The translations under genes were made by a program, and so were the position numbers. 64,000 nucleotides of DNA, taken from positions 3,472,001 to 3,536,000 of the forward strand of contig NZ_CP014839.1 of NCBI RefSeq assembly GCF_001931675.1, written 5' to 3'. Shown here one piece after another: positions 1 to 11,306 of the stretch (position 1 is its first letter; every line of letters starts with the position of its first letter). This DNA is from Pandoraea thiooxydans (lineage in GTDB: Bacteria > Pseudomonadota > Gammaproteobacteria > Burkholderiales > Burkholderiaceae). The notes under the pieces are model-generated. The model was given only the letters and a program-made list of their open reading frames with translations, ran no database searches and was not told where the DNA came from.

Positions 1-1026
<1,026 letters not shown>

Positions 1027-1081
1027 GATTGTCTTTAAAAAACGATAGCTTGCGAATTACCCCTCGACAACGAGCGATAAG

Positions 1082-1114
1082 GAAAATAAGCGGCGGCGGC
1101 TTTATGCCGCCGCC
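1082..1114 (-). terminator. intrinsic terminator overlapping the DUF779 stop codon
   Basis: A 9-bp perfect GC stem (92-100 pairs with 106-114 of the thousand block, loop TTTAT) is followed on the minus strand by TTATTTTCC. The DUF779 stop codon lies inside the hairpin. It should end the aldehyde dehydrogenase/DUF779 transcript before acs. Confidence 0.7.
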
Positions 1115-1491
1115 TCGACCGGATGCCTTGCCAGCCACGCGATCTCCTCGTCCGTATAGAGTCGCGAGCGCGTCAGAAAGCGCAGGCCGGTGCGTCCTTC
1201 AAGCGAAAACATGCCGCCGGCGCCAGGCACCACGTCGATGATCAGTTGCGTATGCGCCCAGTACTCGAACTGCGATTCGCTCATGTAAAAAGGCGCACCG
1301 CCGATGGCTCCCAGCTTGACGTCCGACGCGCCCACCATGAAATCGCCGCACGGATAGCACATCGGCGCGCTGCCGTCGCAACAGCCGCCGGATTGGTGAA
1401 ACATGACATCGCCATGCTCACGGCGAAGCCTGGCGATCAATTCAAGTGCCGCAGGCGTGGCCACCACGCGCGCCACCATGGATTCATTCAT
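1102..1491 (-). CDS. DUF779 domain protein
   Basis: A 129-residue protein starting at MNESMVARV; a longer upstream reading frame exists but lacks support. It carries the Cys-rich FHQSGGCCDGSAPMCYP motif and the C-terminal region typical of DUF779. This family has no established biochemical role but is very often encoded next to AcoD/ExaC-type aldehyde dehydrogenases, as here, where it follows the dehydrogenase by about 100 bp on the same strand. The clustered cysteines suggest metal binding or a redox function (inference). Confidence 0.9.
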   Translation of the reverse strand: MNESMVARVVATPAALELIARLRREHGDVMFHQSGGCCDGSAPMCYPCGDFMVGASDVKLGAIGGAPFYMSESQFEYWAHTQLIIDVVPGAGGMFSLEGRTGLRFLTRSRLYTDEEIAWLARHPVEAAA

Positions 1492-1595
1492 TGCAATTTT
1501 CCGATCCCTGTCGAAGCATCCGGGCCCGCCGCGAACGCACTCGGTAATCGATTGCGTTCGCGGTTCGGTGGGCCGCTCGCGCGGCACGCGTCCGG

Positions 1596-3116
<1,521 letters not shown>

Positions 3117-3220
3117 GGTGTCTCCTATGGGAAGGTTGCTTGCTTCGTATAGCGATGGGAATCAGGGGACGGCGCGCTCGGCAATATCCTGATCCGTCGT
3201 CTGTATCGCAAGTCAACTCA

Positions 3221-3236
3221 CGCAAATTGCATGCCA
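3221..3236 (-). promoter_or_regulatory. sigma54 (-24/-12) promoter of the aldehyde dehydrogenase
   Basis: The minus strand reads TGGCATGCAATTTGCG, matching TGGCAY-N5-TTGC with the -24 GG and -12 GC at the correct spacing. It lies about 105 bp before the start codon and next to a sigma54 activator gene. Confidence 0.75.
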
Positions 3237-3336
3237 CGGCCGAATCGCCGGCCGATGGGAGGCCGCGTGCCGGTGTGCGGGCGTACCTCGCGGATATGAC
3301 CAACACGCCAGCTGTCGCGAGATGGAACAGATGTGT

Positions 3337-3349
3337 CGTTTTGCAACAG
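3337..3349 (-). promoter_or_regulatory. candidate upstream activator site, aldehyde dehydrogenase promoter
   Basis: CTGTTGCAAAACG on the minus strand, inside an imperfect dyad GTGTC-N12-GACAC, about 100 bp upstream of the -24/-12 element. The same 13-mer occurs upstream of the alcohol dehydrogenase at 13195-13207. Assignment to the AcoR-like protein is inference. Confidence 0.5.
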
Positions 3350-3586
3350 GACACGATGGCGCCGGCATGAACAGGCCTGAATCGGTTGTCGACGAAACCG
3401 TGTTAACCCTGACGGATTCGGGACGACAAAAGTCTATGCTTGAAATTTAAGCAATGTTAGAGTCGAATCCCGACCCGCCGCCGCCGACCTTCCCGCCCCG
3501 AGGGAAGCGTCGCAATCCAGCTTCTGAAGAAACCGGCATGCTTCGAATGGACACACCGCCCTCCCAGGATGGAGCAAATCTTGCTA

Positions 3587-3607
3587 GAGATGACGCGTTG
3601 TCATCTC
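3587..3607 (+). promoter_or_regulatory. hairpin in the leader of the sigma54 activator gene
   Basis: Perfect inverted repeat GAGATGAC-GCGTT-GTCATCTC ending four bases before the Shine-Dalgarno GGGAGGAG (3611-3618). It could fold in the mRNA and affect translation, or act as a DNA operator for autoregulation. Which of these applies is not known. Confidence 0.45.
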
Positions 3608-3621
3608 CGCGGGAGGAGCTC

Positions 3622-5514
3622 ATGATCGACCAGTCGCACGAGCGCTCCGTCTCATTCGGTCTGTCAGAGACCATGAAGCCGGACTACGATTTGCTCGGCC
3701 AGCACGAATTGCGTCTGCAACTGGCGCGCAACCGCGTGCTGCACGCCCACGCCGCGCCGGTCATGGAATCGCTGCACGAACAGATCGCCAATACGCAGAG
3801 CATGGTCGTGCTCACCGATCCTCAGGGCCTCATTCTGATGTCGCTGGGCGACGACGATTTTCTGAGCCGCGCGGAAAAAGTGGCATTGAAGCCGGGCGCG
3901 CTGTGGAGCGAGGAGTTCCAGGGCACCAATGCGATCGGCACCGCAATCGCCGAAATGGCGCCGACCACCGTACACGGCGATCAGCACTTCCTGCGCGCCA
4001 ATCACTTCCTGACCTGCTCGAGCGTACCGATCATCGGTCCAAGCGGAAAGTTGGCGGGCGTGCTCGACGTCACTGGAGATCATCGAAGCTATCATCGCCA
4101 TACCATGGCGCTGGTGCGCATGTCGGCGCAAATGATAGAGAATCAGTTGTTCGCCAACGCTTTTCCGGAAGCATTTCTGGTTCGGTTTCACGGCCGCCAT
4201 GAGTTTCTCGGCACACTGATGGAAGGCATCGCCGCCTTCTCGCGCGACGGCCGCTTCCTGTCCGCCAATCGCAGCGCGCAATTCCAGCTCGGCTTGAGTC
4301 TTGCCGCGCTAGGTGCCCACACGTTCTCGTCGTTATTCGGCATCACGCCATCGGCAGTATTCGATCATTACCGCACGGCGCAGCCCGGGCTCTTGAAGCT
4401 CTGCCTGAATAACGGCGTTCGGGTCTTCGGCAAGGCCGAATTTCAATACACCGGATTGACCTTGCCGACGAGCATCGCTGCGCCCGAACCCGCGCCTTTG
4501 CAGACCGCGTCGGATGACGGAACGAACGCCGCAAAAATGCGAATGCGCCTGTCCAGCCTGCGCTATCTGGACACCGGCGATCCACAGATCACCGCCTTGA
4601 TCGACAAGCTACGCAAGGTAATCGGCAAAGACATTTCGATCATGATCACCGGCGAAACGGGCACCGGCAAAGAGTTGCTGGCGCGCGCGATTCACAACGA
4701 CTCGCCGCGGCGCAGCGGGCCGTTCATCGCCGTCAATTGCGCATCGATTCCGGAAACACTGATCGAATCGGAACTGTTCGGCTATGAAGAGGGCGCTTTT
4801 TCCGGCGCTCGCAGAAAAGGCGGCACGGGGCGGGTGCTGCAGGCCAACGGGGGCACGCTGTTTCTCGACGAGATCGGCGACATGCCGATTTCATTGCAGG
4901 CGCGCTTGCTGCGCGTCTTGCAAGAGCGCGTCGTGACGCCCTTGGGCAGCACCAAATCGATCGCCGTCAATGTCGCCATCATCTGTGCGACGAACCGTAA
5001 TTTACGCGAGATGATTCGGACCGGCTCGTTCCGGGAAGACCTGTACTATCGGCTCAACGGCATGGTTGCCAGACTACCGCCGCTGCGCGAGCGCGGCGAT
5101 CTGGAAATCGTCATCGCCAAGATCCTGCACGACGATCTCAATGTCGAGCGTCGCCTGCATATCGACCCTGAGGTAATGGGCTTGTTTCGCCGCTACCATT
5201 GGCCGGGGAATTTCCGTCAGTTGAGCAATGTGCTGCGCACCGCCGCAGCCATCGTCGACGACGACGGCCATATTCGCCGCGAGCATTTGCCGGATGACTT
5301 CCTGGAAGATCTGTCGGACATCCCCGCCGCGCCAGTCATGCAACTGCCGTCCGGCAACACCCGCCTCGACGAACTGGAAGTATCGGCCATCGCGGCTGCC
5401 TTGCGCCAGCATCAAGGCAACGTTTCCGCAGTCGCTCGTATGCTGGGCGTCTCCCGCAATACCATCTATCGCAAAATGCAGGCGCTTCAACTGCAGGGCA
5501 AGACCGACGCCTGA
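3622..5514 (+). CDS. AcoR-like sigma54-dependent transcriptional activator
   Basis: A 630-residue enhancer-binding protein: N-terminal GAF-type sensor region, central AAA+ domain and C-terminal Fis-type helix-turn-helix. Visible motifs are Walker A GETGTGKE, the sigma54-contact loop GAFSGA (usual form GAFTGA), Walker B GGTLFLDEIGD and the HTH VSAVARMLGVSRNTIYRKM. The start at 3622 is chosen because it follows a strong GGGAGGAG at ideal spacing. A start at 3454 would add 56 Pro/Arg-rich residues without an RBS. AcoR relatives activate acetoin, acetaldehyde and alcohol catabolic genes. It is divergent from the aldehyde dehydrogenase and is the obvious candidate to drive the four -24/-12 promoters in 3-15 kb. 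Confidence 0.93.
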   Translation: MIDQSHERSVSFGLSETMKPDYDLLGQHELRLQLARNRVLHAHAAPVMESLHEQIANTQSMVVLTDPQGLILMSLGDDDFLSRAEKVALKPGALWSEEFQGTNAIGTAIAEMAPTTVHGDQHFLRANHFLTCSSVPIIGPSGKLAGVLDVTGDHRSYHRHTMALVRMSAQMIENQLFANAFPEAFLVRFHGRHEFLGTLMEGIAAFSRDGRFLSANRSAQFQLGLSLAALGAHTFSSLFGITPSAVFDHYRTAQPGLLKLCLNNGVRVFGKAEFQYTGLTLPTSIAAPEPAPLQTASDDGTNAAKMRMRLSSLRYLDTGDPQITALIDKLRKVIGKDISIMITGETGTGKELLARAIHNDSPRRSGPFIAVNCASIPETLIESELFGYEEGAFSGARRKGGTGRVLQANGGTLFLDEIGDMPISLQARLLRVLQERVVTPLGSTKSIAVNVAIICATNRNLREMIRTGSFREDLYYRLNGMVARLPPLRERGDLEIVIAKILHDDLNVERRLHIDPEVMGLFRRYHWPGNFRQLSNVLRTAAAIVDDDGHIRREHLPDDFLEDLSDIPAAPVMQLPSGNTRLDELEVSAIAAALRQHQGNVSAVARMLGVSRNTIYRKMQALQLQGKTDA

Positions 5515-6467
5515 GCTCGGCGCGAGGCGCTCACGGCCGCTTCGATGGCGTGCCGCAAGGCATCGCGCATGGCAGGGCCGGCCACCGTGTGACCCGCCTC
5601 GACCCAGGTGACTTGCAGCACAGGCCAGCATGCCTGCAGCCGGCGCAATCCGGCAGGCGGGCAGACCCGATCGCGCATCCCGTGAATCGCCATGGCGATC
5701 CCTTCCCAACGCCTGAGCGCTGCGGCCAACGCCAATATCCCACGCGGCCCAAGACCGCCGAGGCGCGCCAGCAGATGCGCCTGTATCCGATATTTGCGGC
5801 ATGCCGCAGGCCGCAGCCGTCGAGGCCCGGTCATCGGGGATGGCATCTCCAGCAACGCGCGTTCTCGCGCCTGCCAAGCTGCGGCCAGCCGATGCGCGAC
5901 AGTCGGTGTGTCAAATTGGAACGCATGTGCCCAATTGTGCAACACCCGTGTCACCGGTGCTCGCACGGCGCTGCGCCTGGCCACGCTGTGCCTGGACTTC
6001 AAGCGGCGACGCGGCGCGAAAAAATATCGCAGCTCCGCCTGGCTCGCCGTAAATGTGCCGCGCAGCACCAGCGCACGCACCGCGCCAGGACACCGCGCCG
6101 CATACGCCAAGGCCAGCGTCGCGCCCCACGAGCCGCCCACCACCACCCACGAGGCGATATTCAATGCGCGACGAATGCGCTCGAGGTCGGCAATCAGATG
6201 CGGCACGCCATTTCGGCGCGTGCATCCCCGTGGTCGCGACAGGCCGGCGCCGCGCTGATCGGGCAGCACCAGGCGCACCTGCCGCAGATCGACCCAGTCC
6301 GCCATGGCAGGCGAACAACCGCTGCCGGGGCCGCCGTGCAAAACGACCACCGGAACGCCTTGCGGGTTGCCCATCGTGCGCACCGATAGCCGATGCCCAT
6401 CGAGGGTGCGCATCACCAGACGAGACGAGGCAGGCGTTTCCGGCATGGATTTTGCTGGTTTAGGCAT
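5487..6467 (-). CDS. proline iminopeptidase-like alpha/beta hydrolase (S33)
   Basis: A 326-residue alpha/beta hydrolase. The sequence shows the oxyanion motif [10 protein letters not shown], the S33 motif [10 protein letters not shown], the nucleophile elbow [10 protein letters not shown], a candidate acid in HGMRDRVCP and the catalytic His in EAGHTVAGP. These are hallmarks of prolyl aminopeptidases. It is transcribed divergently from pqqA, and its 3' end overlaps the activator gene by 28 bp on the opposite strand. PQQ maturation needs a peptidase to trim PqqA. No pqqF/pqqG-type metalloprotease is present here, so this enzyme may take part in precursor processing (inference). It could equally be a general peptidase. 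Confidence 0.8.
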   Translation of the reverse strand: MPKPAKSMPETPASSRLVMRTLDGHRLSVRTMGNPQGVPVVVLHGGPGSGCSPAMADWVDLRQVRLVLPDQRGAGLSRPRGCTRRNGVPHLIADLERIRRALNIASWVVVGGSWGATLALAYAARCPGAVRALVLRGTFTASQAELRYFFAPRRRLKSRHSVARRSAVRAPVTRVLHNWAHAFQFDTPTVAHRLAAAWQARERALLEMPSPMTGPRRLRPAACRKYRIQAHLLARLGGLGPRGILALAAALRRWEGIAMAIHGMRDRVCPPAGLRRLQACWPVLQVTWVEAGHTVAGPAMRDALRHAIEAAVSASRRAQASVLPCS

Positions 6468-6545
6468 GACTTGCTAATGGCGGTTGATTGGCAGTCCGGC
6501 AATACAAACACTTTCCATGCCAACCCGATTCACAGGAGGAACATC

Positions 6546-6620
6546 ATGCAGTGGACCACGCCAGCGTATACCGATTTGCGCTTTGGATTTGAAATCACGA
6601 TGTATATCGCCAATCGTTAA
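6546..6620 (+). CDS. pqqA: PQQ precursor peptide PqqA
   Basis: A 24-residue peptide beginning [18 protein letters not shown]. It contains the conserved Glu16-x3-Tyr20 pair (EITMY) that PqqE crosslinks and that becomes the PQQ skeleton. A strong AGGAGG lies just upstream. First gene of the pqqABCDE cluster. Confidence 0.97.
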   Translation: MQWTTPAYTDLRFGFEITMYIANR

Positions 6621-6669
6621 ACGGAACCGGGCCGCGCGGCACTTCACCGGTCAGCGGCCCGTCATCATC

Positions 6670-7590
6670 ATGCAACTCAAGGTATTGGGTTCTTCAGCCG
6701 GCGGCGGCTTTCCTCAATGGAATTGCAATTGCGGCAATTGCCGGGCGGTGCGGCGCGCGGACCCCGCCGTGACAGCCCGCACGCAGTCGTCGATTTGCGT
6801 GAGCGAAAACGGCTCGGACTGGGTACTCATCAATGCGTCGCCCGATATCCTGCAGCAGGTTCGCACCACGCCAGAATTGTGCCCGGCCAGGGCGCCGCGC
6901 GACAGCGGTATCGCTGCGGTCATGCTGATCGACGCTCAGATCGACCACACCGCGGGGCTGCTGCTGCTGCGGGAGCGCACCGCACCGCTGCCGCTATACG
7001 CCACCGAGCCGGTCTGGCAGGACCTGAGCACCCGCTTCCCGATCGGTCCGATGCTCGATCATTACTGCGGTGTCGATCATCACTCGATACCGCTCGAAGG
7101 CGCGCCATTTCACGTGGCAGGCCTGGACGCCACGAGTTTCACGGCGATCCCGCTCGAGAGCGCTGCGCCGCCCTACTCGCCCCACCGGCATGCGCCCGAG
7201 CCGGGCGACAACATCGGGCTGCTCATACGCAATGAAAGTACGGGCCGGCAGGCGTTCTACGCACCCGGTCTGGGCCGGATCGACGCGCGAACGCGCGAAG
7301 CGATGCAAGGCGCGGATCTGCTGCTGGTCGACGGCACATTCTGGCGCGACGACGAAATGCAGCGTCTTGGCCTGTCGCCGAAGAGCGCCGCCGAGATGGG
7401 CCATTTGGCGCAAAGCGGCCCGCACGGCATGATCTCGCACCTGGACGCGCTGGCCTCGGATACGTGCCGCAAGGTTCTGATCCATATCAACAACACCAAT
7501 CCGATCCTGCGCGACGACAGCCCGGAGCGCGCCGAATTGGCGCACCACGGCATCGAGGTCGCGCACGACGGCATGACATTCAACTTTTGA
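6670..7590 (+). CDS. pqqB: PQQ biosynthesis protein PqqB
   Basis: A 306-residue metallo-beta-lactamase-fold protein, the usual PqqB length. It starts at [19 protein letters not shown] and has the diagnostic Cys-rich WNCNCGNC motif and the [11 protein letters not shown] metal-site region. PqqB acts as a hydroxylase on the crosslinked, trimmed PqqA intermediate in the cytoplasm. It lies 49 bp after pqqA, and the reading frame extends further upstream without a plausible start. Confidence 0.97.
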   Translation: MQLKVLGSSAGGGFPQWNCNCGNCRAVRRADPAVTARTQSSICVSENGSDWVLINASPDILQQVRTTPELCPARAPRDSGIAAVMLIDAQIDHTAGLLLLRERTAPLPLYATEPVWQDLSTRFPIGPMLDHYCGVDHHSIPLEGAPFHVAGLDATSFTAIPLESAAPPYSPHRHAPEPGDNIGLLIRNESTGRQAFYAPGLGRIDARTREAMQGADLLLVDGTFWRDDEMQRLGLSPKSAAEMGHLAQSGPHGMISHLDALASDTCRKVLIHINNTNPILRDDSPERAELAHHGIEVAHDGMTFNF

Positions 7591-7598
7591 CGCTCGCC

Positions 7599-8324
7599 AT
7601 GGACATTTTCGAGGAAGCCAGTGAGTTTCGGCCTTGGAGCCGGGTCGACTTCGAGGCGCGCTTGCGCGCCAAGGGCGGCCGCTATCATATTCACCACCCG
7701 TTCAACGTGCGGCTCAATGGCGGTCGCTGCACGCGCGAGCAGGTCCGCGGCTGGGTGGCCAACCGCTTCTACTATCAGATCAGCATTCCGCGCAAGGACG
7801 CCGCGATTCTGGCCAATTGCCCCGATCGCGAAGTCCGCCGCCAATGGATCGTGCGGCTGCTGGATCACGATGGCTGGCAGGACAACGCCGGGGGCATCGA
7901 GGCATGGGCCTGTCTGGGCGAGGCCGTCGGGCTGGACCGAGATACGCTCTGGTCGCAGGAACTGGTATTGCCCAGCGTTCGCTTCGCGGTGGACGCGTAT
8001 GTGAATTTCGCGCGCCAGGCGCCATGGCAGGAGGGCGTGTGCTCGTCGCTCACGGAAATGTTCGCGCCGCAGATTCATCTCGACCGATTGGCAGGCTGGC
8101 CAACCTTCTATCCGTGGATTGCCGCCGAGGGACTGAATTACTTCCGCTCCCGCGTGTCGCTGGCGCAGCGCGATGTCGAACATGGTTTGCAGGTCACGCT
8201 CGATCATTTCCGTACCTTCGAGCAGCAGCAACGCGCTCTGGATATCCTGCAGTTCAAGCTCGATATACTTTGGAGCATGCTCGACGCGATCGAACTGGCC
8301 TATCCGGAAAGAGGCGCGGTATGA
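7599..8324 (+). CDS. pqqC: pyrroloquinoline-quinone synthase PqqC
   Basis: A 241-residue cofactor-free oxidase that carries out the final ring closure and oxidation giving PQQ. Recognised by the [11 protein letters not shown] region near the N terminus, the [13 protein letters not shown] segment and the [15 protein letters not shown] stretch, all typical of PqqC. It starts 8 bp after pqqB and overlaps pqqD by four bases (ATGA), so the pair is probably translationally coupled. Confidence 0.97.
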   Translation: MDIFEEASEFRPWSRVDFEARLRAKGGRYHIHHPFNVRLNGGRCTREQVRGWVANRFYYQISIPRKDAAILANCPDREVRRQWIVRLLDHDGWQDNAGGIEAWACLGEAVGLDRDTLWSQELVLPSVRFAVDAYVNFARQAPWQEGVCSSLTEMFAPQIHLDRLAGWPTFYPWIAAEGLNYFRSRVSLAQRDVEHGLQVTLDHFRTFEQQQRALDILQFKLDILWSMLDAIELAYPERGAV

Positions 8325-8578
8325 GCGCGAATGCTCCGTGTCTGCAGCAGGGGTTTCGCCTGCAATGGGAAGAGGTCCAGCAAGCCTATGTGCTGCTCTA
8401 CCCCGAGGGCATGGTCCGCCTGAACGACGGCGCGGCCCAGATCCTCAAGCGCTGTGACGGTTTGCGCTCGCCGGCCCAGATCATCGGTGAACTGGAGGCG
8501 CTCTTTGTCGATCAGCCCATTGCCGCCGACGTAAAAACATTCATCGAGCACGCAACCACGCGCGGCTGGCTCGGTTAG
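8321..8578 (+). CDS. pqqD: PqqA-binding chaperone PqqD
   Basis: An 85-residue RRE-type peptide chaperone that binds PqqA and presents it to PqqE. The sequence [20 protein letters not shown] followed by [12 protein letters not shown] is characteristic. It overlaps the pqqC stop by four bases. Confidence 0.96.
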   Translation: MSANAPCLQQGFRLQWEEVQQAYVLLYPEGMVRLNDGAAQILKRCDGLRSPAQIIGELEALFVDQPIAADVKTFIEHATTRGWLG

Positions 8579-8609
8579 CCGGGCGCCAAACACATAGCGA
8601 GCGGACCTG

Positions 8610-8642
8610 GCCGGCGCAAAGCACGCCTTTTAGCGCGCCGGC
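8610..8642 (+). promoter_or_regulatory. intercistronic hairpin between pqqD and pqqE
   Basis: GCCGGCGC (8610-8617) pairs with GCGCCGGC (8635-8642) within the 96-bp gap before pqqE. There is no T-run, so it is more likely an mRNA stability or processing element than a terminator. Confidence 0.4.
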
Positions 8643-8674
8643 GGCGCCGCTCGCGCCCACTTGGAGGTGCCGTC

Positions 8675-9841
8675 ATGACAATCACCACTGCCGATCCTTG
8701 CGAGCCAGCGATGGTCCGGCCGGGGCCGCCGCTCTGGCTGCTGGCGGAGTTGACCTATCGATGCCCGCTGCACTGCCCCTTTTGCTACAACCCAACCGAC
8801 CACATTCGCTATCGCGATGAGCTGACCACCGATCAATGGATCGACGTGCTGCGCCAGGCGCGCGCACTCGGTGCGGCGCAACTCGGCTTTTCCGGCGGCG
8901 AGCCATTGCTGCGGGACGATCTCGAAGTGCTGGTCGACGCTGCGCATCGGCTCGGCTTTTATACCAATCTGATCACCTCCGGAGTCGGGCTCACCGAGCA
9001 ACGTCTTGGCGCGCTCAAGCACGCCGGACTCGATCACATCCAGCTCTCATTCCAGGACGCGACGCGCGAACTCAACGATTTTCTGAGCAGTACCAAGACC
9101 TTCGAGTTGAAGAGCCGGGTCGCTCGTCTGATCAAGCGCCATGGTTACCCGATGGTGCTCAATTGCGTGCTGCATCGGCACAATCTGCCGCACGTCGATA
9201 AAATCATCGAAATGGCCCTGGAGATGCAAGCCGATTATCTGGAGCTGGCCAACACCCAGTACTACGGCTGGGGCCTGGTCAACCGCGCGCAATTGATGCC
9301 CGACGCGGCTCAGTTGCGCGAGGCGGAAGCCGTCGTCAATGCCTACCGCGCCCGCATCGGCCAGCGATGCCGCATTCTTTTCGTCGTGCCCGATTATTTC
9401 GAGAGCCGCCCCAAGGCCTGCATGAGCGGATGGGGCAGTGTCTTCCTGGCTGTAGCACCCGACGGCAGCGCGTTGCCCTGCCACGCGGCGCGCGTGATTC
9501 CCGGTCTGTCGTTCCCGAATGTCGCCGCGACACCGCTATCGGATATCTGGTATCACAGCGATGCCTTCAACGCCTTTCGCGGCGACGCCTGGATGAAGGA
9601 GCCTTGCGGCAGTTGCGACGAACGCAAGCAGGATTTCGGCGGGTGCCGCTGCCAGGCCTACCAGTTGACGGGTGACGCGCGCGCCGCAGATCCGGTTTGC
9701 GCCAAATCACCGGAGCACGGCGTCGTCGAGCATGCGGTTCAGTTCGCCGCGGGACAGCGCCGCGAATCCCGCGAAGCGCCGCTGATCTTTCGCAGCGACG
9801 CCAATGCCGCGCGGCTACACCCTTCGCTCGCCCCGGACTAA
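8675..9841 (+). CDS. pqqE: radical SAM PqqA crosslinking enzyme PqqE
   Basis: A 388-residue radical SAM/SPASM enzyme that forms the Glu-Tyr carbon-carbon bond in PqqA. The [4Fe-4S] motif [13 protein letters not shown] (CxxxCxxC) lies near residue 30. The C-terminal SPASM cysteines are visible in [10 protein letters not shown] and [17 protein letters not shown]. The start has a GGAGG upstream. Last gene of the pqq cluster, with no pqqF following. Confidence 0.97.
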   Translation: MTITTADPCEPAMVRPGPPLWLLAELTYRCPLHCPFCYNPTDHIRYRDELTTDQWIDVLRQARALGAAQLGFSGGEPLLRDDLEVLVDAAHRLGFYTNLITSGVGLTEQRLGALKHAGLDHIQLSFQDATRELNDFLSSTKTFELKSRVARLIKRHGYPMVLNCVLHRHNLPHVDKIIEMALEMQADYLELANTQYYGWGLVNRAQLMPDAAQLREAEAVVNAYRARIGQRCRILFVVPDYFESRPKACMSGWGSVFLAVAPDGSALPCHAARVIPGLSFPNVAATPLSDIWYHSDAFNAFRGDAWMKEPCGSCDERKQDFGGCRCQAYQLTGDARAADPVCAKSPEHGVVEHAVQFAAGQRRESREAPLIFRSDANAARLHPSLAPD

Positions 9842-9886
9842 CGCACCGATCCGCTGCGCGCGGTTTCCCGCTTTGTCGAACCGATC

Positions 9887-9927
9887 CCGCGCGCGGCTGC
9901 CGCATTGCCTCGGGCAGCGGCGCGCGG
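9887..9927. terminator. strong GC hairpin between convergent pqqE and SBP-cytochrome genes
   Basis: Fifteen-base arms with one mismatch (9887-9901 and 9912-9926) and a 10-base loop. There is no T-tract on either side. It may act as a bidirectional transcription barrier or 3'-end stabiliser. Confidence 0.4.
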
Positions 9928-9965
9928 TTGGCTCGCGTCACGCCACAACGGTCCTGGCGAAGCGC

Positions 9966-11216
9966 TTACATCGCCGCATGGGACTCAAGCAACGCCTGGC
10001 TCTTCAGCGCCTTGGCCGCGGTCAGTTTCGAAGTGCCGGACTGATAGCCATTGCGCATCAGCAAAAACGCCATCACGTCGGCGTAATCCTGCGCCTTCAA
10101 CTTTCCCGGCTGATCGGCCGGCATGTTCGACTGCATGTAATTGAAGATCCCGCTAAGCGTCAGACTGGAGCCCGTGGCAGGCGCGAACGCCGGTCCCTGA
10201 AGCGCTGGCCCGACATTGCCCTGTAATTGAGCACCGTGGCATTTGGCGCAGTTCGCAGCATAGACGTCATGCCCGTGCAATGCCTGCGCCTGGGTAAACG
10301 ACGGCCCCATGATATCCGCCTGCCCCGCGGCCGCGGCCACGCGCAGCAGCGACGGTTTTCGATTGCCAACGAAATGCGCAGAGCGGTCGAGCGCGGCAAA
10401 AGCATGCGAGGCAATCACGCGATCAGGGCCGGCATCGCGAGCGTCCGACGCGGTCGATGTTTTGGCGTTGCCGGCGGCGATGCGCCATGTTTCGGTCAAC
10501 CTGGCGAGCGCGCCAGTGGCCGCCATTTGCTCGAGTCCCGCATCGAAGCGCTTGCGCAGCGCCGCATTGCGCTGGCCGAACATCATCACCAAATCCCAGT
10601 GGCCATAATCGGAAGCCACCGCACGCACCTTGAACCGCACCTGCGGATGTTCGTGCTGATAAGCCACGATCGCCGGATACCACGCGATGCCGCGTTGTGC
10701 CTTGCCCGATGCGACGGCCGCCACGGTATCTTCCGTGGTGACTTCGAAGTCCAGCAAAGCGCCTTTTTCGCGTACCGCAATGAGTTGTGCCGGGCTGCCG
10801 TAGGTCACCGCAAGCCGGCCCACCTTATCGCGCTTGGCCCCGGCATTCTCTCGCCGGAACGCTGCGTAGCCAGTACGCAAATAGGGGCGCGACAACAACA
10901 CACCATCGTGCACGGCATCGGCAACGTTCGAGCGCGGGAAGCCGGCAACGATATCGCATTTGTTTTTGAGGATCCCGCCCAGCGCACCGAGCGAGATACC
11001 GTCGTCATCGCCTTCGCGTATGGCATGGGGCATGGCGACAGCCCGCATGCCGATATGTTGGAGCACCGCGGACACCACCTGCGTATCCAGCGCCACGGAC
11101 GGACTGCCGGGAAACATGCAAACCCTGACGTCGGCGGCCCGCGCCAGGCTCATGCCGCAGGTAGCCAGTCCCAATGCGAGCGCGCAAGTCATCCGTTTCA
11201 ATGGAGTTTTCTTCAT
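9966..11216 (-). CDS. quinoprotein-associated periplasmic binding protein fused to cytochrome c
   Basis: A 416-residue protein with two parts. Residues 1-28 are a signal peptide ending LARAADV, and residues about 28-245 are a solute-binding-protein fold (SBP_bac_3/MoxJ-like). Residues about 315-400 are a class I cytochrome c with CAKCH haem attachment at 323-327 and a later Met in the YMQSNMPADQ region. MoxJ/XoxJ proteins assist PQQ dehydrogenases, and a cytochrome c is their electron acceptor. Here both roles sit in one polypeptide just downstream of the dehydrogenase. Start at 11216, with GAAGGTG upstream and a good signal peptide. Confidence 0.88.
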   Translation of the reverse strand: MKKTPLKRMTCALALGLATCGMSLARAADVRVCMFPGSPSVALDTQVVSAVLQHIGMRAVAMPHAIREGDDDGISLGALGGILKNKCDIVAGFPRSNVADAVHDGVLLSRPYLRTGYAAFRRENAGAKRDKVGRLAVTYGSPAQLIAVREKGALLDFEVTTEDTVAAVASGKAQRGIAWYPAIVAYQHEHPQVRFKVRAVASDYGHWDLVMMFGQRNAALRKRFDAGLEQMAATGALARLTETWRIAAGNAKTSTASDARDAGPDRVIASHAFAALDRSAHFVGNRKPSLLRVAAAAGQADIMGPSFTQAQALHGHDVYAANCAKCHGAQLQGNVGPALQGPAFAPATGSSLTLSGIFNYMQSNMPADQPGKLKAQDYADVMAFLLMRNGYQSGTSKLTAAKALKSQALLESHAAM

Positions 11217-11306
11217 GACGACACCTTCAGTTATCAACGACATGGCGATGCGCACGCCGCGGGCCGCCGCATGCCGAACGACACAGCGGCCCCGGCGATC
11301 AAAGCA

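Noticed and set aside
3454-3621. Longer N terminus for the sigma54 activator starting at 3454
   Set aside because: It adds 56 Pro/Arg-rich residues, has no RBS, and would place the perfect leader hairpin and a strong GGGAGGAG inside the coding sequence.
6468-6545. Sigma54 promoter upstream of pqqA
   Set aside because: GGCA and TTGC-like pieces occur (for example GGCATGACTTGCT) but the spacing is two bases too short; not counted with the other four.
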